Part shown: positions 8,201 to 17,404 of the stretch, piece after piece
How positions within the stretch are numbered: the first letter of the stretch is position 1
Layout of the letters: every line of letters begins with the position of its first letter
Assembly (NCBI RefSeq): GCF_024628865.1
Contig: NZ_CP102384.1
Coordinates: 1,995,001-2,059,000, forward strand
Direction of reading: 5' to 3'
DNA from: Sphingopyxis sp. DBS4
GTDB taxonomy: Bacteria > Pseudomonadota > Alphaproteobacteria > Sphingomonadales > Sphingomonadaceae
DNA length: 64,000 nt
Program-made: the position numbers and the translations under genes
Notes under the pieces: generated by a model
What the model was told of the DNA's origin: nothing
Databases searched by the model: none
Seen by the model: only the letters and a program-made list of their open reading frames with translations

Positions 8201-9504
8201 GCACCCTCGCTTTCGCGGGCGGCGACCGCCGCAAGCGGCAGCATGATCCGCACCACCGCGCCGCCGGCATCGCGATTCTCGGCGCTCGCCCAGCCGCCGA
8301 GTTTGCGCAGCACGTTGACGAGCAGGAACAACCCCAGCCCGCCGCCGGGCCGCCCCTTGGTCGAGCGATAGGGCTGACCGAACCCGTCGAGCATCGCTTC
8401 GGCGAAACCCGGGCCATGATCGGCGATCTCGATCACCACGGTCTCGCCGTCGCGCGAGGCGGTGATGCCGATCCAGTCGGGCGACACTTCGGCGGCATTG
8501 TCGATGACATTGCCAATCACCTGCCGCAGCGCGGGGTCGGACACGATCGCGACATCGGCGCCGAAACGGTCGCTGAGGTCGATGCGCCCGGCGAAGCGGG
8601 CCGCGTGGTCGGCGACGATATCGCCGAGGAAGCTCCGCATCGTCGTCATTTCGGGCGCGATCCCCCGCGCCTCCCCCGCCGACATCAGGATGCCGCTGAC
8701 GATCGCCTTGCAGCGCCGCACCGCCGCGTCCATGTCGGCAAGATCATCCTGAAGCTCGCTTTGCGCCGTGAGGTCCGGCGCGCTCTTCCAGTCGCCGATC
8801 AGCACCGACAAGGTCGACAGCGGCGTCCCGAGTTCGTGCGCCGCGCCCGAGGCGAGCAGCCCCATGCGGACGATATGATCCTCCTCCGCCGCGCGCTGGC
8901 GGCTCGCGGCGAGCGCGGCGTCGCGGTCACGCAGATTGCGGCTGATCCGCGTCACGAACGCGACGAGCAGCACCGCGATCAGCAGGAAACAGACAAGACT
9001 GCCCTTGAGGTAGAGCGCCATCGGATCGTCGGCATAGGGCGGCGGCAGGATCAGCGGGGTCGGCTCGACCGCAAGCACGCCGATCGCCGCCAGCGCCGCG
9101 ACGACGATCGCCCACGACGAGGCGGGCGTCAGGAGGATCGCGCCGATCACGACCTGCAGCAGGAACAGCGAGGCGAAGGGATTGGCGAGCCCGCCGCTGT
9201 GATGAAGCTGCCAGCCGAGCGCCGCGACGTCGAACAGCAGCGCCGCGGTCAGCTCGGCATTGGTCACCGCGCGCCCGCGCCGCAGCAGCGCGAGACTGGC
9301 GACATTGATCGCAACCAGCACCGCGATCGCCGCCACCAGCGGCGCAAGCGGCAGGTGGATATGCATCGGGCCGGTGACGATGGCGATCGTCGCAAGCTGT
9401 CCCCCCACCGCGAGCCAGCGGAGCTGGATCAGCAGCGCCATGTTCCGCCGCCCGGCATTCGCCTCGGCGGGCGCATCGACTGGCGGGATCGCGGGTTCGG
9501 TCAT
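8197..9504 (-). CDS. regB: RegB/PrrB/ActS-type redox sensor histidine kinase
   Basis: The protein has 435 residues from the ATG at 9504, which overlaps the SURF1 stop. About six membrane helices come first (residues 25-185). The quinone-sensing heptapeptide GGLANPF lies at 104-110, and the H-box LASGAAHELGTPLSTL has the phospho-accepting His223. A cysteine in AVRRCKAIVSG at residue 265 is in the position of the redox-active Cys of RegB. N-box VIGNVIDNAAE, DHGPGF and GGGLGLFL form the ATP-binding domain. The membrane kinase reads the ubiquinone pool and cysteine redox state and phosphorylates RegA. An upstream ATG at 9555 lies within the SURF1 gene and is less likely. Confidence 0.92.
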   Translation of the reverse strand: MTEPAIPPVDAPAEANAGRRNMALLIQLRWLAVGGQLATIAIVTGPMHIHLPLAPLVAAIAVLVAINVASLALLRRGRAVTNAELTAALLFDVAALGWQLHHSGGLANPFASLFLLQVVIGAILLTPASSWAIVVAALAAIGVLAVEPTPLILPPPYADDPMALYLKGSLVCFLLIAVLLVAFVTRISRNLRDRDAALAASRQRAAEEDHIVRMGLLASGAAHELGTPLSTLSVLIGDWKSAPDLTAQSELQDDLADMDAAVRRCKAIVSGILMSAGEARGIAPEMTTMRSFLGDIVADHAARFAGRIDLSDRFGADVAIVSDPALRQVIGNVIDNAAEVSPDWIGITASRDGETVVIEIADHGPGFAEAMLDGFGQPYRSTKGRPGGGLGLFLLVNVLRKLGGWASAENRDAGGAVVRIMLPLAAVAARESEGA

Positions 9505-10196
9505 CAATCCCGGATACGCCACAGCCGTCCCGCGAAAAAGAGGCTCAATGCACAAAGCGCGAACCAGGTCAGCGCATAGACCATATGATTGTCGGGAAAG
9601 CGCACGACGGTTAGCCCGCCGACCGGATAGCCGCCGGGGTTGGGCGTAGCGTCGGCGTCGACGAAATAGGGCGCCGTCCAGCCCAGCCCCCGTGCCTTCG
9701 CAATCGCCGCGACATCGCGCGAATACCAGCGGTTCGCCGCCGGATCGTTCGACCGCAAAAACGCTCCCTTGGGCTCAGTCACACGCAGCAAACCGGTCAC
9801 CGTCACGTCACTGGCGCTATTCCCCGCTGCGCGCGTGCCGGGATCGCGTCGCCCCTTCGGCACGAAACCGCGATTGACGAGCAGAGTGAAGTGCGGCGTC
9901 TCCAGCGGCGTCAGCACCCAATAGCCCGCGCCGCGTGCCGTCACCGCCTGCACCAGCGTTTCGCGGTCGTGGCGGAAATGCCCGCGCGCGGTCACGCGGC
10001 GATAGGCGTCGTCCTTCGCGCCGATGCGCGGCCACGCATCCGTCCCCGGCGCCGCGACCGGCGCTGCATGGATGCGCGCGTCGACCGCGGCGACCAGCTC
10101 ATGCTTCCAGACGCGCCGCTCGAGTTGCCAGACGCCGAGCGCGGCGAAACCCGCCGCCACGGCGATCAGCGCCGCGACGGCGATGCCGCGCCTCAA
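9504..10196 (-). CDS. SURF1 family oxidase assembly protein (quinol-oxidase type)
   Basis: The protein has 230 residues with the family's two terminal membrane helices: VAALIAVAAGFAALGVWQLE near the N-terminus and MVYALTWFALCALSLFFAGR near the C-terminus. Between them is a periplasmic domain with LVNRGFVPKG and YSRDVAAIAKARGL. SURF1 helps heme a insertion and assembly in heme-copper oxidases; Paracoccus has a separate copy serving the quinol oxidase. Position just after cyoD suggests that role here. The likely start is the TTG at 10196, which overlaps the cyoD TGA (TTGA); a GTG/ATG-type extension to 10259 would overlap cyoD heavily. Confidence 0.85.
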   Translation of the reverse strand: MRRGIAVAALIAVAAGFAALGVWQLERRVWKHELVAAVDARIHAAPVAAPGTDAWPRIGAKDDAYRRVTARGHFRHDRETLVQAVTARGAGYWVLTPLETPHFTLLVNRGFVPKGRRDPGTRAAGNSASDVTVTGLLRVTEPKGAFLRSNDPAANRWYSRDVAAIAKARGLGWTAPYFVDADATPNPGGYPVGGLTVVRFPDNHMVYALTWFALCALSLFFAGRLWRIRD

Positions 10197-10564
10197 GGAA
10201 GCTGGCTCATGTCGTGCGGCGACGGCATCATGTTGGTGTTGAGATGGTGCATCACCCACAGCGAGCCCGCGAGCATGATCACGACGATGATGATCGTGAA
10301 GGTCAGCGAGGTGATCGACCAGCCGCCCTCGGCCTTTGGCGACATATGGAGGAAGAAGACCATGTGGACGACGATCTGCACCGCGGCGAATACCATGATC
10401 ACCGCCGCGGTCGCGCCGTCCGACAGCGGCCGTTCCATCACCAGCCAGAAAGGAATCGCGGTCAGGATCACCGACAGGATAAAGCCGATGAGATAATCGC
10501 GCATCGATGCGTGCGGCATCTCGATCTCGTGGGCGCCGTCCGCGGCGTGGTGGGGATCGCTCAT
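10193..10564 (-). CDS. cyoD: Cytochrome bo3 ubiquinol oxidase subunit IV
   Basis: The protein has 123 residues with three membrane helices: [40 protein letters not shown] and [28 protein letters not shown] between helix 2 and the loop is the CyoD signature. Subunit IV assists assembly of the quinol oxidase copper site. The start at 10564 overlaps the cyoC stop, and the gene ends in a TTGA overlap with SURF1. Confidence 0.92.
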   Translation of the reverse strand: MSDPHHAADGAHEIEMPHASMRDYLIGFILSVILTAIPFWLVMERPLSDGATAAVIMVFAAVQIVVHMVFFLHMSPKAEGGWSITSLTFTIIIVVIMLAGSLWVMHHLNTNMMPSPHDMSQLP

Positions 10565-11208
10565 CGCAGCACTCCCATCAGATAGACAATGGTGAAGACG
10601 CCGATCCAGACGACGTCGAGGAAGTGCCAGAACATCGACAGGCACATCACGCGGCGCTTGTTCGCGGCGATCAGCCCATGTTTGCCGAGCTGGACCATCA
10701 GCACCACCAGCCAGAGAGTGCCGAAGGTGACGTGCAGCCCGTGCGTGCCGACGAGCGTGAAGAAGCTCGACAGGAAGGCGCTGCGCTGCGGCGTCGCGCC
10801 GATCTCGATCAGATGGTGGAATTCGTAGAGCTCGATCCCCAGGAAGGCGAGCCCGAACAGGCCGGTGATCGCGAGCCAGAGCTGGGTGCCCTTGACCTTG
10901 CCCTGCTGCATCTGGAGCACCGCAAAACCATAGGCTATCGACGAGAAGAGCAGCATCGCGGTGTTGAGCGCGACGAGCGGCAGCTCGAACAGGTCCTTCG
11001 GCGCCGGCCCCGCGGCATAGCTGCCGCCGAGCACCGCAAAGCAGGCGAACAGGATCGCGAAGATGAGGCAGTCGCTCATCAGATAGATCCAGAAGCCCAG
11101 CATCGTGCTGTGCCCTTCGGGATGCGCGTGCTCGTCGAGGTCGTAGAACTGGACCGGCTCGTCGGCAGTTGCGGTGATGGAGTCCGCGGTTATTGTGGGG
11201 GCGCTCAT
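10561..11208 (-). CDS. cyoC: Cytochrome bo3 ubiquinol oxidase subunit III
   Basis: The protein has 215 residues and five membrane helices. Motifs: [20 protein letters not shown], the [10 protein letters not shown] segment, [19 protein letters not shown] and [20 protein letters not shown], all typical of heme-copper oxidase subunit III. It stabilises subunit I and is part of the inner-membrane quinol oxidase complex. The start ATG at 11208 lies 4 bases after the cyoB stop; longer upstream frames run into cyoB and lack subunit III character. Confidence 0.93.
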   Translation of the reverse strand: MSAPTITADSITATADEPVQFYDLDEHAHPEGHSTMLGFWIYLMSDCLIFAILFACFAVLGGSYAAGPAPKDLFELPLVALNTAMLLFSSIAYGFAVLQMQQGKVKGTQLWLAITGLFGLAFLGIELYEFHHLIEIGATPQRSAFLSSFFTLVGTHGLHVTFGTLWLVVLMVQLGKHGLIAANKRRVMCLSMFWHFLDVVWIGVFTIVYLMGVLR

Positions 11209-11212
11209 CGCA

Positions 11213-13222
11213 TCAGGCTCCGGCCGCAAGGTGGCGGGTCCGCACGCCCTCGACCGCCGCGACGGTGGCCGCCGGAATGTCGAAATCGCGCTTGTAGTTG
11301 AAGGTGTGGAAGATCGCATAGGCGATCGTCGCGGCGAAGCTGGCGATCACCAGCCACCAGATGTGCCAGACCAGCGCGAATCCCATCACCAGGCTGAACG
11401 ACGCGAGGATGAAGCCGGTGCCCGTATTGCTCGGCATGTGGATATCGCGAAAGCCGTCTACCGGGCGCTGATGCCCGCGCTTCTTCATGTCGTGCCACGC
11501 GTCGAGCGAATGGATTACCGGGGTGAAGGCGAAATTATAGTCGGGCGGCGGCGAACTGGTCGCCCATTCGAGCGTGCGGCCGCCCCACGGATCGCCGCTT
11601 TCGTCGACGAGCTCCTTGCGCCGCCAGATGCTGACACCGAACTGGATCAGCATCGCCGCGATACCCACCGCGATCACCGCGGCGCCGATGGCGGCGATCA
11701 CGAACCAGATTTGCAGGCTCGGGTCGTCGAACACGCGCATCCGCCGCGTCACCCCCATCAGGCCGAGGATATAGAGCGGCATGAAGGCCATCCAGAAGCC
11801 GACCACCCAGCACCAGAAGCTGATCTTGCCCCAGAAGACGTCGAGCTTGAACCCGAACGCCTTGGGCCACCAGTAATTGATCGCTGCGAACAAGCCGAAC
11901 AACACGCCGCCGATGATGACATTGTGGAAATGCGCGATCAGGAACAGCGAGTTGTGGAGCACGAAGTCGGCGGGCGGCACCGCGAGCAGCACTCCGGTCA
12001 TCCCGCCGATGACGAAGGTCAGCATGAAGGCGACCGTCCACATCATCGGCAGTTCGAAGCGGATGCGGCCGCGATACATGGTGAAAAGCCAGTTGAAGAG
12101 CTTCGCCCCCGTCGGGATTGAGATCACCATCGTCGTGATGCCGAAGAAGCTGTTGACGCTGGCCCCCGACCCCATGGTGAAGAAGTGGTGCAGCCAGACG
12201 ATATAGGACAAGATGGTGATGCAGATCGTCGCATAGACCATCGAGGTATAGCCGAAGAGCTTCTTGCCCGAGAAGGTCGAGGTGACTTCCGAATAGACGC
12301 CGAACAGCGGCAGCACGAGGATATAGACCTCCGGGTGCCCCCAGATCCAGATCAGGTTCACATACATCATCGGCGAGCCGCCGAGGTCGTTGGTGAAGAA
12401 ATTGGTGCCCGCATAGCGATCGAGCGCCAGCAGGGTCAGCGTCGCGGTCAGGATCGGGAAGCTGGCGACGATCAGGATGTTCGCGCAAAGCGACGTCCAG
12501 GTGAACACCGGCATCTTCATCAGGCCCATGCCCGGCGCGCGGAGTTTCAGGATCGTCACGATCAGGTTGATGCCCGACAGGGTGGTGCCGACGCCGGCTA
12601 TCTGAAGCCCCCAGATATAATAGTCGACGCCGACATTGGGACTGTAGGCGATTCCCGACAAGGGCGGATAGGCGAGCCAGCCGGTCTGGGCATATTCGCC
12701 GACGAACAGCGAGATCATCGTCAGCGCCGCGCCCGACACCGTCATCCAGAAGCTGAAATTGTTGAGGAACGGAAAGCTGACGTCGCGCGCGCCGATCTGG
12801 AGCGGCACGATATAGTTCATCAGGCCGGTGATAAACGGCATCGCGACGAAGAAGATCATGATCACGCCGTGCGCGGTGAAGATCTGGTCATAATGGTGCG
12901 GCGGCAGATAACCTTCGGACCCGCCGAACGCCATCGCCTGCTGCAGCCGCATCATGATCGCGTCCGAAAAGCCGCGCAGGAACATGATGAGGCCCAGGAT
13001 CATGTACATGATCCCGATCCGCTTGTGATCGACGGTGGTCAGCCAGTCGCGCCACAGCCAGCCCCACAGGCGATATTTGGTGATCGCGGCCAGCACTGCG
13101 ATGCCGCCGATCGCGACGGCGATGAAGGTGACGACCAGGATCGGCTCGTGCAGCGGCAGCGCGTCGAGCGACAGCTTGCCGAGGAAAGGGCCGGTTGCGG
13201 GGGCGGGTTGCGGGGTGATCAC
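11213..13222 (-). CDS. cyoB: Cytochrome bo3 ubiquinol oxidase subunit I
   Basis: The protein has 669 residues from a GTG at 13222, 11 bases after the cyoA stop and preceded by AAGGCAG. It is the catalytic subunit: it oxidises ubiquinol, reduces O2 to water and pumps protons. Visible are the heme ligand in [11 protein letters not shown] (His118), the CuB/tyrosine helix [23 protein letters not shown], and HFHNVIIGG with distal and proximal heme ligands. The quinol-site residues of E. coli CyoB (R71, D75, H98, Q101) are all present as R83, D87, H110 and Q113. That marks it as a quinol oxidase and not a cytochrome c oxidase. Confidence 0.95.
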   Translation of the reverse strand: MITPQPAPATGPFLGKLSLDALPLHEPILVVTFIAVAIGGIAVLAAITKYRLWGWLWRDWLTTVDHKRIGIMYMILGLIMFLRGFSDAIMMRLQQAMAFGGSEGYLPPHHYDQIFTAHGVIMIFFVAMPFITGLMNYIVPLQIGARDVSFPFLNNFSFWMTVSGAALTMISLFVGEYAQTGWLAYPPLSGIAYSPNVGVDYYIWGLQIAGVGTTLSGINLIVTILKLRAPGMGLMKMPVFTWTSLCANILIVASFPILTATLTLLALDRYAGTNFFTNDLGGSPMMYVNLIWIWGHPEVYILVLPLFGVYSEVTSTFSGKKLFGYTSMVYATICITILSYIVWLHHFFTMGSGASVNSFFGITTMVISIPTGAKLFNWLFTMYRGRIRFELPMMWTVAFMLTFVIGGMTGVLLAVPPADFVLHNSLFLIAHFHNVIIGGVLFGLFAAINYWWPKAFGFKLDVFWGKISFWCWVVGFWMAFMPLYILGLMGVTRRMRVFDDPSLQIWFVIAAIGAAVIAVGIAAMLIQFGVSIWRRKELVDESGDPWGGRTLEWATSSPPPDYNFAFTPVIHSLDAWHDMKKRGHQRPVDGFRDIHMPSNTGTGFILASFSLVMGFALVWHIWWLVIASFAATIAYAIFHTFNYKRDFDIPAATVAAVEGVRTRHLAAGA

Positions 13223-13233
13223 GAAGGCTGCCT

Positions 13234-14412
13234 TCAGCTTGTCTGGCGGGGAACGGCGTTCAGCGCAGTGCGCTCGGGTGCCTGATTGGGATGGGGCAGG
13301 CCTTCGCCCTTCAGCGGCGCCGGGTTCACCGGCTTCGCATCGGGACGGTCGGCCGAGTGCATCTGCTGGCTGCACAGCGCCGCGACATAGCGGACGCTCC
13401 AGTTCGCGAGGCCGCCGGTTCCGCGCGCGGCGAATTTGTCATAGGTGACCGAACGGATGTTCTGGATGCCGGCGATCCCCGCGCCACCCTTCGCATCGAT
13501 CGCCATCATGTCGTGCATGCACATCTTGCCCGGTTCGACGCACATGTTGACCACCGCGTCGAAAAGCTGGGGATCGATTGTGGCGAAGCGGCGCACCGGC
13601 TCCTTCTGGCTCGGCTTCTCGAGCTTCAGATAAGCAGCGCGGCCGAGGTCGCCCTCGCCCGACGCCTTCGCATCGGCGACCCATTGGTCGAACGCGGGCG
13701 CGGGCAGGCTCTTCACTTTGAAGCGCATGTCGGAAAAGCCCCAGCCCGAATAATTGGCCGAAAAGCCGTCGAACGTGCCGGTCTTGTCGAACACGCCGTG
13801 CAGCTTGGTCTCCATCCCCGGCATCGCGTAAATCTGGCCCGCGAGCGCCGGAACGTAAAAGCTGTTCATCACCGACGAGGCCGAAATACGAAAGCGGATC
13901 GGCCGGTTCACCGGCACCGCAAGCTCGTTCACCGTCGCAATGCCCTGTTCGGGGTAGATGAACAGCCACTTCCAATCGAGCGCGACGACATTGACGTCGA
14001 GCGGCTTCACATGGGCGGCGATCGCCTGCCCCGGCCCGGTGCGCGCGAGCGGACGATAGGGGTCGAGCAGGTGCGTCGCGACCCACGTCACCGCGCCGAG
14101 GCAGATGATGATGAGCAACGGCGCCGACCAGATGACGAGTTCGAGCTGGGTCGAATGATCCCAGTCGGGCTTGTATGTCGCCTCCCTGTTCGCCGCGCGA
14201 TAGCGCCACGCGAAAAACACCGTCAGCGCCATCACGGGCACGATGATCAGCAGCATCAGCACGGTCGAGATGATGATCAGATCGCCCTGCTGGCGCGCGA
14301 CGTCGCCCGCGGGATCGAGCACGATCAGCCCGCAACCCGACAGCAAAGGCAGCGCGGCGAGCAGCGGCAAAAGCCGCAAGCGAGCGGGAAAACGGGGGAG
14401 ATTGCTTGGCAT
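13234..14412 (-). CDS. cyoA: Cytochrome bo3 ubiquinol oxidase subunit II (lipoprotein)
   Basis: The protein has 392 residues. A signal sequence ends in lipobox LLSGC, then two membrane helices (about 47-70 and 93-115) and a periplasmic cupredoxin fold: [40 protein letters not shown] and [14 protein letters not shown]. CuA-binding cysteines are absent, as expected for a quinol oxidase. The C-terminal tail is Pro-rich. It is the first gene of the run cyoA-B-C-D-surf1-regB-regA-lysR; AAAGGAGG about 14 bases before the ATG is a strong ribosome binding site. The promoter should lie in 14413-14580. Confidence 0.95.
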   Translation of the reverse strand: MPSNLPRFPARLRLLPLLAALPLLSGCGLIVLDPAGDVARQQGDLIIISTVLMLLIIVPVMALTVFFAWRYRAANREATYKPDWDHSTQLELVIWSAPLLIIICLGAVTWVATHLLDPYRPLARTGPGQAIAAHVKPLDVNVVALDWKWLFIYPEQGIATVNELAVPVNRPIRFRISASSVMNSFYVPALAGQIYAMPGMETKLHGVFDKTGTFDGFSANYSGWGFSDMRFKVKSLPAPAFDQWVADAKASGEGDLGRAAYLKLEKPSQKEPVRRFATIDPQLFDAVVNMCVEPGKMCMHDMMAIDAKGGAGIAGIQNIRSVTYDKFAARGTGGLANWSVRYVAALCSQQMHSADRPDAKPVNPAPLKGEGLPHPNQAPERTALNAVPRQTS

Positions 14413-14449
14413 GATGCGCGCCTAGGCCTCCTTTGCTGCAGTGCACATA

Positions 14450-14462
14450 GGACATTTTGTCC
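14450..14462. promoter_or_regulatory. Dyad GGACA-TTT-TGTCC in the cyoA / MFS divergent region
   Basis: A perfect 5-bp dyad with a 3-base centre lies 38-50 bases before cyoA and about 120 before the divergent MFS gene. It may be an operator for the cyo operon. I cannot match it to the RegA consensus, and it may be coincidental. Confidence 0.3.
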
Positions 14463-14579
14463 AATCCCGCGATCGCCGCGGATCGCGCAGGGGCAATTTC
14501 ATGAAGGGCGCTTTTGCCCTATGATCGACTCGCGCCGCAAAGTCCGCTCCGGACCGGCGCCAGTAGCAGGACGCATCTT

Positions 14580-15908
14580 ATGTCTGCCGAAACCGCGCCG
14601 TCCACCACCCAGGCCGAACGCGATGCCCGCGCGCTCTACGAAGACGACCATCGCATTTCTCCTGCCGAAATCGCGATCGGGGTCATCATAGGGCGAACGT
14701 CGGAATTTTTCGACTTTTTCGTGTTCGCCATCGCCTCGGTGCTGGTGTTCCCGAAACTGGTCTTCCCGCACCTCGATCCGCTCACCGGCACGCTGTGGTC
14801 GTTCGCGATCTTCGCGCTCGCCTTTCTTGCGCGGCCCGTGGGAACGATGATCTTTTCATGGATCGACCGCGTCTATGGCCGCGGCGCCAAGCTGACGATC
14901 GCGCTATTCCTGCTCGGCGGTTCGACCGCCGCGATCGCCTTCGTCCCGAGCTACGAGACCGCGGGCATCGGCGCCGCGCTGCTCCTCGCGCTCTTCCGCA
15001 TGGGTCAGGGCGTGGCGCTCGGTGGCTCGTGGGACGGGCTCGCATCGCTGCTCGCGATCAACGCGCCGGAGGGGAAACGCGGCTGGTATGCGATGATCCC
15101 GCAACTCGGCGCGCCGCTTGGCCTCATCGTCGCCAGCCTGCTCTTCATGTTCCTGATCGCGGCGCTGCCGGCGCAGGATTTTCTCGACTGGGGCTGGCGC
15201 TATCCCTTCTTCGTCGCCTTCGCGATCAATGTCGTCGCGCTCTTCGCGCGGCTGCGCATCGTCGTCACCCCCGAATATGCCGCACTATTCGAGGATCGCG
15301 ACCTCGAACCCGCGAGACTGCTCGAAACGCTGCGCTCCGAATGGCGGATCATCGCGATGGGTGCCTTCGCTCCGCTCGCGAGCTTCGCCCTCTTTCACAT
15401 GGTGACGGTTTTCCCGCTGTCGTGGGTGTTTCTGTTCACCGAAGAGACGCCGGTGCGCTTTCTGATGATCGAGGCGGTCGCGGCCGCAATCGGCGTGTTC
15501 GCGATCATCGCCTCGGGCTATCTCGCCGACCGCGTCGGGCGCCGCACATTGCTGGGCGTCACTGCCGCCGCGATCGCCGCCTTCAGCGGCTTCGCGCCGC
15601 AGCTTCTCGGCGCGGGCGAGGCCGGCGAAGCGGCCTTCATGATCCTCGGCTTCATCCTGCTCGGCTTCTCCTTCGGCCAGTCGTCCGGGGCGCTGTCGTC
15701 GAACTTCGACCCGCGCCATCGCTATACCGGATCGGCGCTCACCTCCGATCTCGCTTGGCTGTTCGGGGCGGGCTTTGCGCCGATGGTCGCGCTGTGGCTG
15801 TCGAGCCAGTTCGGGCTGATCGCGGCGGGCGCCTATCTGCTGTCGGGCGCGATCGGGACGCTCGTCGCGCTGTGGCTCAACCACGAACTGGCGCGGACGA
15901 TCGATTGA
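14580..15908 (+). CDS. MFS transporter, metabolite:H+ symporter (MHS)-like
   Basis: The protein has 442 residues with about 12 membrane helices. MHS/sugar-porter features: FFDFFVFAIASVLVFPKLVF in helix 1, LARPVGTMIFSWIDRVYGRG in the helix 2-3 loop, FRMGQGVALGGSWDGLASLL in helix 4 and YLADRVGRRTLL in the second half. ALGGSW in place of the usual GGE signature puts it in a sub-branch of unknown substrate. It is a proton-coupled inner-membrane importer by family. The ATG at 14580 is chosen because the upstream frame lacks hydrophobic or conserved sequence. It overlaps mobA at its stop. Confidence 0.85.
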   Translation: MSAETAPSTTQAERDARALYEDDHRISPAEIAIGVIIGRTSEFFDFFVFAIASVLVFPKLVFPHLDPLTGTLWSFAIFALAFLARPVGTMIFSWIDRVYGRGAKLTIALFLLGGSTAAIAFVPSYETAGIGAALLLALFRMGQGVALGGSWDGLASLLAINAPEGKRGWYAMIPQLGAPLGLIVASLLFMFLIAALPAQDFLDWGWRYPFFVAFAINVVALFARLRIVVTPEYAALFEDRDLEPARLLETLRSEWRIIAMGAFAPLASFALFHMVTVFPLSWVFLFTEETPVRFLMIEAVAAAIGVFAIIASGYLADRVGRRTLLGVTAAAIAAFSGFAPQLLGAGEAGEAAFMILGFILLGFSFGQSSGALSSNFDPRHRYTGSALTSDLAWLFGAGFAPMVALWLSSQFGLIAAGAYLLSGAIGTLVALWLNHELARTID

Positions 15909-16438
15909 CGGCCGCCGCCTCCACCGCCGGCGTCGTCCTTGCGGGCGGTGCCTCGTCGCGCTTCGGCCGTGACAAGGCGGAGGAAATATATGCGGGGCGC
16001 AAGCTGATCGACTGGTCGATTGCGGCGCTCGCCCCGGTTTGCGGCGCCGTCTTCGTTTCGGGTCACGCCCATGCGACCGCAGAAAGCGTGCCCGATCGCC
16101 CGCGCACCGGGCTGGGCCCGCTCGGCGGGTTGGCGGGCGCGCTGGCGGCGGCGCGCGACCGGGGATTTGCACGGCTCGTTTCGTTGCCCTGCGATACGCC
16201 GCATCTTCCCGAGGGGTTGCTCGACCGGCTCTGCCGATCGGACGGCGCAGCGTTCGTCCTTTCCTGCCCGGTGATCGGCATCTGGCCGAGCGCCGACGCC
16301 GAGCGCCTTGTCACCTGGCTGGAAAATGGCCGCCCGCGAGCGATGCGAGCCTGGGCCGAAGCGATCGCGGCGCGGGCGATCGAAAGCAATGCAATCGTCA
16401 ACATCAATCGCGTGCAGGATATGGAAAAGCTCGGCTAA
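15905..16438 (+). CDS. mobA: Molybdenum cofactor guanylyltransferase MobA-like
   Basis: The protein has 177 residues. The N-terminal GTP-binding loop VVLAGGASSRFGRDKA, the segment PRTGLGPLGGLAGAL, LVSLPCDTPHLP and the closing AIVNINRVQDM are the MobA signatures. The enzyme transfers GMP from GTP to molybdopterin-Mo to make the guanine dinucleotide cofactor. The start is a TTG overlapping the upstream stop (TTGA), the second such overlap in this window. Its 3' end overlaps the convergent ROK kinase by 4 bases. Confidence 0.88.
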   Translation: MTAAASTAGVVLAGGASSRFGRDKAEEIYAGRKLIDWSIAALAPVCGAVFVSGHAHATAESVPDRPRTGLGPLGGLAGALAAARDRGFARLVSLPCDTPHLPEGLLDRLCRSDGAAFVLSCPVIGIWPSADAERLVTWLENGRPRAMRAWAEAIAARAIESNAIVNINRVQDMEKLG

Positions 16439-17325
16439 CCGTCGGCTGCGTGCAGATTCCCTTCGACCTCGGTCAGCGCCAACGCACCGAGCAGCCCCGC
16501 ATCGCCACCGAGCACAGGCGCCACGATCATCGCTTCGGGATCGCCCGCGAAATAGCCTCCCGCCGCAGCCGCTTCGCTGCGCACCCGATCGAGCAGCCCA
16601 GGCGTTTCCATCACGCCGCCGCCTAGAATGATGCGATCGGGCGCGAGAATCGCCTGAAAGCTCATGATCGCCCGCGCCAGATACCAGGCGATAATCGCGT
16701 GCGCCCCATGTTCGGCAGGCAGGTCCGAAAGCGACGCCCCCCACCGCGCCGCGATCGCCGGACCGCTCGCCAGTCCTTCGAGGCAATCGCCGTGAAACGG
16801 GCAGATGCCGCCGAAATCCCTATCGTCCGGGTACCGCGGCATCGCGATATGCCCCATCTCGGGGTGCGAGGCGCCGTGGATCAGCCGCCCGCCGACCACC
16901 GCGCCGCCGCCGATTCCGGTTCCGACGGTCAGATAGAGCGCCGACCGGCATCCCTGCCCCGCGCCCCAGCGATATTCGGCGAGAGCGGCGCCGTTGACAT
17001 CGGTATCGATCGCGACCGGACAACCCAGCGCTCGCGCGAAAGGCGCCGCCATCGCCGCCTCGCTCCAGCCGGCTTTGGTCGTTTGCGTGATATGTCCCCA
17101 GATTGGCGACGCCGGATCGAGGTCGAGCGGGCCGAAGGACGCGATGCCGACCGCCGCATAATCGCCGCCCTGCGCGCGCAGCCAGTCGATTGCCGCGCCG
17201 ATGGTCTCGGCGGGATTCGTCGTCGCTATGCGCGTGCGCGCCGCAATCGTGCGATCGCGCCCAGCGATCCCGACGACGAATTTCGTCCCGCCGGCCTCGA
17301 TCAGCGCTATCCTGTCCCTCGTCAT
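16435..17325 (-). CDS. ROK family sugar kinase (fructokinase-like)
   Basis: The protein has 296 residues. Phosphate-binding IEAGGTKFVVGIAGRD, catalytic DTDVNGAALAEYRWGAG, TVGTGIGGGAVV and the zinc site in GGICPFHGDCLEGLASG are typical of ROK fructokinases of the Bacillus YdhR type. It should phosphorylate a hexose, probably fructose or mannose, in the cytoplasm. The ATG at 17325 has a good AGGAGAG ribosome site. It is divergent from the ATPase at 17405 with an 80-base intergenic region. Confidence 0.88.
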   Translation of the reverse strand: MTRDRIALIEAGGTKFVVGIAGRDRTIAARTRIATTNPAETIGAAIDWLRAQGGDYAAVGIASFGPLDLDPASPIWGHITQTTKAGWSEAAMAAPFARALGCPVAIDTDVNGAALAEYRWGAGQGCRSALYLTVGTGIGGGAVVGGRLIHGASHPEMGHIAMPRYPDDRDFGGICPFHGDCLEGLASGPAIAARWGASLSDLPAEHGAHAIIAWYLARAIMSFQAILAPDRIILGGGVMETPGLLDRVRSEAAAAGGYFAGDPEAMIVAPVLGGDAGLLGALALTEVEGNLHAADG

Positions 17326-17404
17326 CGCCGGCACTCTCCTATTTCCAGCCTTCGGACAGGCTGACCGGTTGTCAAGCGCGCGGCCGCCCGATAGGGCACG
17401 CGCG

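Noticed and set aside
12185..13285. Plus-strand frame across cyoB/cyoA
   Set aside because: It is His/Asp/Arg-rich antisense of cyoB, with no hydrophobic or conserved pattern.
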